Program-made: the position numbers and the translations under genes
NCBI GenBank assembly: GCA_008508345.1
Contig: QNGE01000112.1
Coordinates: 258,721-322,720 of the forward strand
DNA: 64,000 nt
Direction of reading: 5' to 3'
Origin: Paragonimus westermani
Taxonomy: Eukaryota; Platyhelminthes; Trematoda; Plagiorchiida; Troglotrematidae
Notes under the pieces: model-generated
What the model was told of the DNA's origin: nothing
Database searches by the model: none
What the model saw: only the letters and a program-made list of their open reading frames with translations
In this document: positions 22,103 to 32,200 of the stretch, one piece after another
How the letters are laid out: the number at the start of each line of letters is the position of its first letter
How positions within the stretch are numbered: the first letter of the stretch is position 1

Positions 22103-23354
22103 CTGTGATATCCAGCGTGCTCGCTGCCGACGCAGCTTTGTGTTTTAATCCCGACGGATCTGAACGTCTGCGTTCGATACGATCACTATGCAAAATCCCA
22201 GTCTCCTCCACAGTCCCGCACTTACTGAATTCTGCTCGCTTCTGTGTCTCGCCGGATAATGGAACGATGTCGTTTGTTTCGGCAGCCATCTCCATCATAT
22301 TTGTTGACCGATCTACGTCGCGCTTGGTGAACCAACGTCTTATGGCAGCGGGGCTTAGTTGACTTCGACGTCCAGATCTATTGGGTCTGCACCCACAAGC
22401 TTTTACTAGCGAAGGCAAGAGATGGGGGTGATTGCCGTGGCAGTCTGCGCAATAGAATGTTGCTCTGCTTGCATTGTTTTGAGAATCGCAAATAAAGAAG
22501 GCCGTGGTGTCTCCCGTAATGTATACATTAACATTGGATGGTGGGTTGATCGCTAAATATTGTTTCGAATCTTCTTGATCACTCTCACCGTATATCTCAT
22601 CTTCGTCCTCTTCTTCATAATCTCCATCCATTTCAAAACCTAGGGCAGACAATCGTGAAAACTCGTAAGCTTGTCTCCTCTGTTGTTCTGGTACACGAGC
22701 CACCACAGCTATGAGTAACAAGTCCAATTTTTCGCGACACACAACTGCAGCTTCCGCAAAGCTAAGACCTTCAAATGATGGAGATAATCGTGCAGAATAT
22801 ATCTCCATACTTAATCCCCTGAGGTAGTTTACAAGCCAGTCATCATCTATCTGCATTTTCGAATAATTTCTTGCTGCTGACGTGGGACGTGAATCGAAAG
22901 GAGACTCAGGACTTGGCAAAGAACTGGCCGTTATCCGAATTATTGGGTTCTGCGCCTTTGATTTTATGCGGTGTTCTCGAATTCGGAACATATTTTGCAA
23001 GAATGTGGGACATTTCCGACTCCAATGTAGGGTCTGGGGGTTCAGAGTCTGATTGCCCAAGGAGTTACGAATATCCGTGGAACTTTGTACAAGCGCAGAC
23101 GTCAAACGTCTTCTATCCATCTCCAAGTGAAGATCACCCTGTTCTCTGCCTAGTTTGCCCAATTGCCTGCTCTGATACTTTTGTGTGGCCTCTTTTAGAC
23201 CACGTTGAGATTGCATAGAAAACAGATTTGTCAGTAAGGTAGAAAATCCTGGTGCGACACAGCTTTGCGCTAGGAACCCCAGTTTGAGTTCACTGAAGCA
23301 AATAATTTCGTCACCGGCATCCCAGTTCCAGTACGGGCTGTTGAACAAGTGAGC
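22103..23354 (-). CDS. slo: BK/Slo1 potassium channel, exon 3 (rest of RCK1, linker)
   Basis: 1,252 nt, residues 531-947 plus one base. The acceptor TTTATAG precedes GCTCAC (Ala-His), giving AHLFNSPYWNW and then ELKLGFLAQSC, the standard RCK1 helix sequence. LFSMQS (574-579) corresponds to the BK L-F-S-M-R-S. About 115 extra residues, basic and Ser-rich, follow before IDDDWLVNYLRGLSMEIY (699-716), where BK normally continues after about 15. The Glu of SMEIY aligns with the RCK1 calcium ligand E535. A strongly acidic insert (771-792, EEEDEDE core) comes before YLAINP. The hydrophobic strand FFICD, a C-x-x-C (FYCADCHG) and a CGC cluster match the BK linker. The downstream part to 948 is low-complexity and presumably disordered. 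Confidence 0.93.
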
Positions 23355-25300
23355 CTATAAAGAAAGATGAACAGAGTCACGGGGCGTGAGGATGTCTCAA
23401 TTTACTGATGATTCCTTTCTTCCTCTAGTAATCGGCATTTGGTTACCTCCGGTGAGTTTAGTCCTCTATGGTTTTCGGTCACTCGTTGATAATTTAATTA
23501 CTAGTTCCAATTAACAGGTAACACGATCATAACCTATCCTCAGTAGGTTCTGACATAGGAGAATAAAAGCGATGAATTGAGAATTATTAATGAATCTGGA
23601 CTTGAGGAATGAGTTAGCGATGTGCTTGTGTTCTGTGGAGAGTGGTGTTCATAATGTAAGTAGTATCGCTTCGAGCGTGGTGTCATAGCTAGATAGAAAG
23701 CAAACGGCGACATCAATTTATGAACGTTCTCAAACCTGGTGTTTCAAAGTACAAGATAAACGTGGAGACATTTTGATGAATACTCAAAAGTATTCAGAGG
23801 TGTGAAGATGAGAGGAGGTGTGTTACCCTATTGATTTCGTATCTTAGGTTTGTTTGCAATAAACAGATCAGCATATCTGTAGTCTTTGGATGTCAAAAGT
23901 TTGACAGAAAGCTCGACTTCACTCATCGGGTTTACGGTGATATTCTACTATTTATTGAACTGGATTGCAGTACAAACCTAGGTCAGTGCAAAGAAATGAT
24001 TTTTGAAAATCCTTTATGTTGCAAAAGTTACTAACTGATCAGTTGAAATCCCCCAAAAAATACGCTCTTACGTTTCTCCAGGTTTGGGTCTCACTTTCTC
24101 CGAAATTTGTACTAATCCCTACTCCCAGGTATGAGTCCAAAACGTTGGTGTCAACTCAGTTCGTACTTTCAACATGTAAGGACTGTTGAGCCCAAAACCA
24201 GTCGTCAACCTGAGTTTAAAACGTGATTGTGCAATCTAGTCTGTTCACTCCAAGTTCACGTGAAGTTCCAAAGTTTTTCATCGTCAAAGTAGGACATTGC
24301 ACAGCTTCTGGAGTAAATTTCTGCCTCCTAACCCATTATGACACATGACAGAAATTTGTAAACGCACTTTCGGCAATTCTCTCATTTCAATGTAATTTGT
24401 AGAAAACTATCCTGTGGCATCTACCATTTTGCGTCATCTGATTCTCCAAGGGACCTGGTAGCTGAAGACCTCTCCCAATTCTTTGTGACATAGTGTGGAG
24501 CAAGCGGAAGGATGTTTACTGCCTAATGGTCTTAAAGACTAGTCTGGTATGATGAAGACATAACGGAAATCCGCAGCCTTCGCGGGGACAAAAGGCCTGT
24601 GATTAAAACACGATATGAACCGGCAATTTTCATGACATCTGTTCATGAAATCCGCACTAATTTTTTGCTTGCAACTTCCCTTTGTGGTAACCGTTTTTGC
24701 AAACTAGGTGGTCGAGGATCCATACCAAGCTCTACTATCTGACTGACAGATCAGAACACGGACGATGTTGTGACAGACCTGATGTTGGGACGTTTTATCT
24801 ACACGGGTGTTAGACAATAACAAGTTTTGTGATCGATTTTGGCATGGTCTTCTTACCATAGTTCCTCAGTGAAGTGGACAGTGGCGCGGTGCTAATTGAA
24901 CAAACTGTTGACATTGTACGCACCAAAGTTCATACTTCAAATTGTGTTGCTTATAGTCACTTTGCCTATGATTAACCCATCAAGATTCGAAGTGATTTAA
25001 ATCCCACACCTTACGTACATACAGCGTATAGTACTGCAGTTTTGCTGTTTATTTTCCGATAGAAATTATACAACTTCCGAGGACAGGTTTTTGGGATGTT
25101 ATATTGGTCAATAAATCTACCAGATATTACACTTTTGAATGGAGTACTGAACATTAATAGACCGTTATGAAAGAGGTACAACTAAAAGCAACTCATAGTG
25201 ACAGAACTCAACAGTTTTATCGACTTCCTGTTGAAACATTCCTTTTCGCCCAAACTTCTTTAGATCTACGTTGCAATGGAAAACAAAATTTCCCACTAAC
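23355..25300 (-). other. Channel intron 2 (1,946 bp)
   Basis: Phase-0 intron. The minus-strand donor is AAG|GTTAGT at 25,300 and the acceptor TTTATAG ends at 23,355. The stretch around 24,110-24,240 contains loosely repeated phrases (GAGTCCAAAACG, GAGCCCAAAACC, GAGTTTAAAACG) that look like a decayed tandem. No other feature was recognised. Confidence 0.9.
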
Positions 25301-25492
25301 CTTGTTTTGAGTTTGGAGCAATTGAACAATTACACGCACATGACATGCGTAATTTTTCACTGCGATCACGCGCATTATATTGGCAGCGTCTTTCTGATCT
25401 GGATCCGTGGCCATTGATGAGGCAAGGATCAGACAAGCATCCGCCTCGTCCATGCGCACGCGTTGCAAATCAACATGGTTCATCACGGTCCC
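25301..25492 (-). CDS. slo: BK/Slo1 potassium channel, exon 2 (RCK1 core)
   Basis: 192 nt, residues 467-530, phase 0 on both sides. The acceptor AATGTAACAG precedes GGG ACC GTG. The peptide joins exon 1 as [16 protein letters not shown], the equivalent of BK F-Y-Q-G-S-V-x-x-x-D-L-x-R-V. It continues with [12 protein letters not shown], then [19 protein letters not shown], and ends VQLLQTQNK, all hallmark RCK1 sequence. The donor is AAG|GTTAGT. RCK1 forms part of the cytoplasmic gating ring. This is the most conserved exon of the gene here and has no unusual insertion. Confidence 0.95.
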
Positions 25493-27314
25493 CTGTTACA
25501 TTTGAAAGAAATTTGTGTATGAAACGATGTGTGACTGAAAGCCGGAATGCATAGATGAAAGAATGAAAGCATATCTTCAAACCACACAGCAAGAGAGAAT
25601 AATTAGAGGGTTAATATGATCTGTGTAACCATTTTGGAATAAGTTAACCCACTAACTGGATAACATCCTTTTACAAGTATGCGCTGTTCCTAAGTTAAAC
25701 TTTACGACTGAAATAGCTGGTTAAGAGGGAACATTCCGGCTTCAACCCATTTGATGTTTTCATTCTAGGGTATTCTGTTGTTAAGAAGGAACAGGTCGTG
25801 TAATGAGTCGGAAAAAATTAGCACCATGAAACATGTACATGGTACTTCTGTTGTGCCCTGGCGATAATAGGTAGTGTGGGGCGATAGGTTACGAGGTGCA
25901 AGAGACGTTTAGTCAAATGCTCAGAAATGTTTACCCGTTGATACAATTTCACGGTTGAAAGCTTTGGCGAATTCAGTGAGACTGGATGAAAAAAACGAAA
26001 ATTCAATACAAGTATGCTGCCTTTTTTTAAGTTGGTGACAAGCAGTGCGGGATAAAGTGTGGGATGGATATTTTTCACCTTCTAGCTTGCACTACATGGA
26101 CAAGCACGTTTGGCATAAACTGTGTCACTTCCGCTCAGACTTGTTGCACCGCCACTGATGTGTGCTTGCTTGAAACTCGCTAACACATAGTTGATAGATT
26201 AGTTCCTCAATGTTATTGGTGTCTTGAGAATCACCGTCTACGCAAACTCCGGTTGACATCGATCACTCATTCAAACGTCGCTCCCCACCTCTCGCTACTA
26301 CTTATTCACCTGGCCTCAAAATCAGTGGTAATCCTTCATTTGATATGAATATTCTTTCGTGTAAGTCCCAGGAAATCTTACACTTAACTAGGTGTTCAGT
26401 GAAGGTCGATTCATTATTTCCTGTCAACCGGATTTCACTTCTTGCAAGGTCTGAGCTGGAGTCAGCTTGCACTGTTTTGACTGTTTAGGTCACCCACCTG
26501 ACTATATGAAGTGGAAGCTTAAATGGCCAGTATACCTTCCACACTTCAATCGATATGTATTTGTTACAGTGAATTCCGATCAGCACACCGATTTGGGTAG
26601 AACTATGTTGAGCCAAAGGAACGAAGGAAGATCACGTAAAGACACAAATTAAAAATCTTATACGGATGAGTGATGATGCTTCTCACATTCCACTTGAGCA
26701 GCGTTTATTGAGACCGCCGTGGAGATAAGGTATTAGTTTGTTTGCTCTGTAAGAATTAGTCGCCTATCCAGCGTACAATCGTAATGGGGGGACAAGTCCG
26801 ATGGAGATCGGTAAACCCACATCCCTATGGGTTGAGCGTTTAAGAATGTACTAGAAGCAATGGCTTATCAACATAGAATTCGACTGCTAATCAGTTTTCC
26901 CCCGAATTACCAAGCACCAAGCGGACGGTATGGTTTTACTTGCGAACTTTGTACTGCGCAATCGTAGCTGAACAAAAAACGCATTATGTAGAATGCAATC
27001 TGACCAACTCGATAGTGCCGAAAGTGAAATTTGCACTCCACAGTATTTCCACTTGAATTACACATTACCATATAATACAGGCGTTCACAATGCCAAGTGA
27101 TCACGACGATATACAAGCGCACATTGTTCGTGTGTACAGTATTATGAATCCTACCTACAAAATAGCTCGGGTGAAATATTAACTGGGAGCAAGTGATAAG
27201 AGTTGCAGCTCGAATGCTTTATACTGTTAATCACTAAGTGGAGGCTTTATAAATTCCAGTGCTGTTTACGTATGTGAACAAAGATAAACGCATGCAGGTA
27301 TATGGTATACATGG

Positions 27315-27329
27315 TATATATATATATAT
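27315..27329. repeat. (TA)n microsatellite
   Basis: A short uninterrupted TA run flanked by GGTATAC-type variants. It lies in channel intron 1. Confidence 0.9.
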
Positions 27330-27777
27330 GGTACTCCGTTATCAGCACTTAGTTATGTAGCTATCGTCAGGCAGAATTTTATCCTGTCGTTCATAAGAGC
27401 GTATGAATACATGTGAGCATTTGCATAAGGATGAAATGACAAATTCCACTGATCGCCTTTTCCAAAAAGAAGCCGGTCCAACAACAATCGGTCAAGGTTT
27501 ACAACAGGTTTACTTCCGGTCAGATACTTTCTGCCACCGTGCTAGCTGTATCAATAAACTACCACATAGCACAGGAAAGTCGGTATGCTTTCATAAAAAA
27601 AATAATGGGAAAACTGGTATAAGGCGAGTGTTACGGCAAGTCTCAGTAAAATGGTACAAGTGAAAATCCCAAATGAAATTTATGTAAACGTGCATTTCAC
27701 GGATCGTAACATTAACGGACCTAGTTAGTGTTTAAATGGTCCACCGCAAGTAAGTCACTCTCGTACGGTGAATCAGC

Positions 27778-27879
27778 ATGGCGGTGAACAACGTGGACGT
27801 TTTCTGGAGAATGTTCAAGGAGAAGTATCAGAACTCCCGGGAGTACCAGGAGGATCTCAACAGATTTCAATCTATACAC
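27778..27879 (+). pseudogene. Possible cathepsin propeptide (I29) exon fragment
   Basis: Thirty-four codons on the plus strand, opposite to the channel gene, read VDVFWRMFKEKYQNSREY and then QEDLNRFQSIH. The spacing F-W-x-x-F-K-x-K-Y-x-x-S, then E-D-x-x-R-F, fits the N-terminal part of the I29 inhibitor propeptide of papain-family cathepsins, which are abundant in flukes. The segment ends exactly at a GTATAT donor-like site and then enters AT microsatellite. The base composition is visibly more GC-rich than the flanks. A TGA lies in frame just upstream, so either the ATG at 27,778 is a start or the exon begins after the CAG at 27,774-27,776. No catalytic exon (C-G-S-C-W-A-F) was found. It could be a duplicated or retroposed fragment; short length limits certainty. 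Confidence 0.45.
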
Positions 27880-28055
27880 GTATATATAAAAATATATATA
27901 CATATATATATATATACATACATATGTATATATATATATTGCATACATACGTTCACGTATATGAGTATACATATGTATACATGTACATATGCATATACCT
28001 ATAGGTATATTTACATATAGGTATATGTAAATATATATACGAATATATAAACATA
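27880..28055. repeat. AT-rich microsatellite (TA/CATATG/GTATAT variants)
   Basis: About 175 bp of nearly pure TA, ATAC and GTAT words (many CATATG and TATATA units), with several self-complementary words such as CCTATAGG. Open frames on both strands through this stretch (rows of Tyr and Ile) are artefacts of the repeat. Confidence 0.95.
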
Positions 28056-29046
28056 TTTTTGTCAAAATATAACTATACATCAGTCAACACATGCTTTCAC
28101 ATGTTCGCATATATTTCCCTATACACCTTAGGTATTTCTGGTATATTTAGTCTACATATATATTTAACATTTGTCGTATATATTACACAAATGCCTGCTA
28201 ACTGCGTACGGCTTGGGCAACCAATGAGAAAACTGGGCTTCAAGGTCACGCAGTGTATTATTTAGCGGTTCAAATTATTTTTTCCCGGGTATGAAAGGAA
28301 ACCGGCTCCCCATAGCACAGTAATGGAATTTAAATACGCTGCGTCAGTCCGCAGTCACGGAGTCTCCTGTGACCTTGGAAATGGTGCAATGCTTCGAAAG
28401 TTTAGACTGGACTATCTCTACTATGAGGGAATCATCCAGCAAACCCTCAGTTACTTTTCATACCAAGAAAGCGTATATATTTGTAGGTCCCGTTCAGGTT
28501 TATCTCCTGAAATATCACTGAAGTTCTTTCCACTTCTTCATAAACATAAAAATGGTCCATTATTTGGGCGATATTTTCATGCGCCATATGGATGCTTGAG
28601 AAGAACCGTCAGTTTTTTAGCTGATTTAGCCACATATTTTTTTCGGAGATGGCTATGATTTTCCAGCTCGCAGCGAGTTATTAACGTAACGGAGGTTTCT
28701 TTAATCTCACCTTCGACTGTAATGTAGAAAACGGAAAAATCGAATCAGCTCTTTTCCATTAGCGAAGTAAAACCACTTGGTTCGTATGTATCACCACGTA
28801 TATAGTCTCTCTATCTAATGTATTATTTTCATCCACACATCTCTGTGCGCCTGCCGTTTGTTAAGAGTTAGGAGCCGCCGGAATCTTTCGTGCTTTATCC
28901 TCCACTTTCAAGGCGAATCCAATTTGCAAGTAGATTTCACTTGTATATTAATGGACCCTCTCTTTCAGTAGTCATGGTGCGACTGCACAAACAAATGTAT
29001 TTGAAATAATGAGTCCCCTCCATTTGTTGTAATTTCAGAGCTGTAC

Positions 29047-29256
29047 CTTTTCACGTTGCTCATAAGTTTGGTAGTACATTTTGTACGTCCAACTATTTAC
29101 TAATTCAAAAATTCCCTTCGCTGAGGCATATCTGTGAACAGTCTTGGATATACCAATTTTACTTGCCGTTAACCGTGCCGGTTGTGTTCTATTAAGAAAC
29201 GTCACCATGGCTGCTTCAAAGACTGCCTCACGGTACTGCCTTTTACGTACAGTCTC
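29047..29256 (-). CDS. Exon-like frame with psq-type helix-turn-helix
   Basis: A minus-strand open stretch of exactly 210 nt (70 codons) with a good acceptor (TTTGTACTTTCAG) at its start and a donor-like AAAAG|GTACAG at its end. It is phase 0 at both ends. The peptide begins ETVRKRQYREAVFEAAM and continues TASKIGISKTVHRYASA. The pattern Y-x-E-A-x-x-x-A, then A-x-x-x-G-I-x-K-T-x-x-R-Y, resembles the Pipsqueak/HTH DNA-binding fold found in transcription factors and in pogo-like transposases. The rest (WTYKMYYQTYEQREK) is unassigned. It lies within channel intron 1 on the same strand. It may be an exon of a nested gene, a transposase relic, or a rarely used cassette. No neighbouring exon was recognised. 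Confidence 0.4.
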
Positions 29257-32200
29257 CTGAAAGTACAAATTATCTTGCATTTTAAGCAGAATCCTGATGT
29301 TTTTTAATCTCTTTGACCAGCTGGGGTGGAGACTTCAGTGTTGTCGAGTGCTTCTGTCTCACTGGTAAACACGTGGTCAAAGTCAAGGTGCCCTTAGTTT
29401 ACACGCTACCTGGTGTGATCCACGACACACGGACAAAGCATATGTTCCACTATCTCGTTGAAAAGTTGCCTAGACTGTCGAGGATATCAAAGCAGTGACG
29501 ACAATTATGGTAAAGTCAACTAAATTAGCTGATAGTGAAAGTTTGGGTGTCAGTTAAGATGGGTCTTTTTCTAAGCGCAGCATACGTTGATGTATAGTCA
29601 ACTGAAAAACTGGATCAACTGCAAATTACTATTCTTAGACGAGTAACAATTTTGACTTGTTTCTTACGCTGATTTGAGAAACTGTAGTAGAGCCTTGTTA
29701 GGATCTATGTGCAGTAACACTACTACGTTCACTAACCACCTAACTACTACGAAACAACGATATAAGAGTCGATCGACTCCCCCTTCTTTGCCCACTATAT
29801 GCCATTTTCCTATACCTACAAATGAGTTGTACTACATTCAGAAGAGGTGTGCGGGCTCGGGTCAACCAACCGCAACAGATGAGTACTTTTCATCTCATAC
29901 TGTGCATAGCGGATAAAACCCTCTTATAAGGTCCTGCAAATAGCATACCCCAGAATGACGTTATTTTTCGTTTCAATGTTACCTGGTTCATTTAAATCAA
30001 GGGTGGATAGTTTTCAAAACTTAAATTACATTTTATTTCTGCTTGGAGAGAACTAATCCATTTTCTGAGTAGGGTTTCAAGTTCGCGAGTAGATATATCC
30101 ACACCTATAGGATGTTTATGGTTCTCTCAGATTGACGTGTGATCCAAAAAGCCGACTGAAATCGGGCAGCACACTAGTCTGTGTGCACCTTCTTGACTAT
30201 TCCCCCTGCTGGAAAAGTTGGGACTTGCACAGTAGAGTTAGAGTTGTTAGTCTTAAAATACAATCCACACTGAACGCGGTTCTATAAAAAATCAACGTGA
30301 GATGGAGCAGCCGTAATCTCAGACACACTGTGCATAGTGCTAACCCTGTGCTTAAGTTCATCATTCCCCTGAGCTCCAGAAGACCACAAAACGCTGACTT
30401 GTTTGGTTATATCCGGCTACATATTAAATAATTCGCCCTTGCCGTTTACAAGCTTAATTAATTCACAATAAGTGTGTTTAGTTTGGACAAGAACCTGTTC
30501 GGCTGTTCAAACAGGAACATAGAAATATCCAAATCTATATAGAGGGTTCGAACAGAAGTTACGGAATTCCTCTCAGGTATGCTAACCACCATTGCGTACC
30601 AGCACCAGACAATGTGGGATTATCGTAGCGTATTGTACCGGTAGCTACATCTAAAGGAACAACTTCATGTGATCAGTCAGATTTGACAGGTGACTTTCCT
30701 CCCATCCTCTTCGTATTGTTCTGACAAATTTGGTCATTTTTAATCATACGGTAACCATGAGCTTGTTTAGTTCAAGTGTTGCATTTGACTGCATTTCTTG
30801 CAGCGAATGGAAGGTGAAGTCGCTCCTGTAGGCCAGATGTCATTACTACCGAAGCCAATATCTCTACACTGCAAACCCCAGTAGAGTTGCGCCCCACATA
30901 TTCAATGTAGATACAGTCCGCTGAACAACATAGGAGTTGCCTGACACTTGCTCCTATTGAATCTGTCACCCTGGAACGGCAGTGACCGGTATGTAATAAA
31001 TAATAATAATTTAGGTCAATAGAAGCTCCATTGCATTGGTGTTTTTAGCGTAAAAAAAATGATAGATCAGAGAATACCGTGTGACTGACTTGCAGGCTGT
31101 TTGTGCTTTTGAAAAGACCACGAAACACGGGTTGACAGAGATGATACGTTCTTGTCAACAAAGCTCAGTGTGGAGACGTATGGACTAATCTCTGAGTCAG
31201 GTAACTGACAGTGATACGAAGTTCCTGTAGCTTATACAGAAAATAAAGTTATCGTTGAGGAAAGATTTGAAAGTACACTCTTACATCGTGTGGTCTAATA
31301 TACACAACATGTCAGTGCAGTAGCACCAAGAATTAAGTCCACACAGTTGTACTGTTTATTCGGTTTATTCATTTTACCCAGCATACATGACGTATGGGTA
31401 ATGCCCCGACTGTTGCAATTTACAAACTATCTTACCGTAAGCCTAATGTTACGTAGAAATGCATTACGTAGCCACTATTTGTTTATAGTAACCGACAGGG
31501 TGGATAGTGGTTTCCTGCAAATGCCTAGCAAGATTGGATGTTTAGTTGTACATTAATGAGACAAATCAGTCTAACAATGCGATTTAGGGAATAGAGTAGA
31601 AAATTGCATTCATAACACATTTGTCATGATCTAACTTTTATAAGGAGTACTTTAGTCGTATCTTTTTAGTGTCCAGCACTACAGCGTTTTGACCAGCAAC
31701 ATTAAACGCCCTTACTATCAACGGTGGAGTTGAACTGACAGGGGAAGTTACCAGATAGCTATCTATACAATTTTGTTCTGACGACAGGATAAGGGCGGAC
31801 TGAAACCGGGTGAATATCAGAAAATTACTGAGGAAAATCAACATACATATTTCATGTGGTGTACATTTCAGGTGCAGACGAAAATTAGCGTGATCATCGG
31901 AGCGTATAAGAAAAAGTCATTCGCAACTTTTGTCATCCTAGGGGAAATTCAAAACTTATCCACAATGTGTTAGGGATGAGCCGTCATGCAAATGTGCTTA
32001 TCATCCAATACGTTAGCCATGGAATACGTGAACAAACACCTTCACCAATGCTTCTCAATATTTCAACTAAGATTGCATCTTTCATGGTGTTTCCAGAGAA
32101 AAAGGAAACTGTATTTTGTAGCATTTATTGCAGGTCGGACTGTAAGGACTGGTTTGCATTAGTTCAGGAAGCTATCGTCAAGATGCTTCTACGGTCGAAA

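Noticed and set aside
22840..23215. Treating the 115-residue RCK1 insertion as an unspliced intron
   Set aside because: The reading frame is open throughout and no reasonable GT donor lies at its start, so it was kept as coding; the doubt is stated in the findings.
22871..23218. 115-residue plus-strand frame opposite channel exon 3
   Set aside because: It is the antisense of clearly conserved channel coding sequence and has no family resemblance of its own.
27721..28080. Open frames of Tyr/Ile-rich peptide on both strands
   Set aside because: They are translations of the TA/GTAT microsatellite; only the 34 codons at 27,778-27,879 lie outside it and were considered separately.
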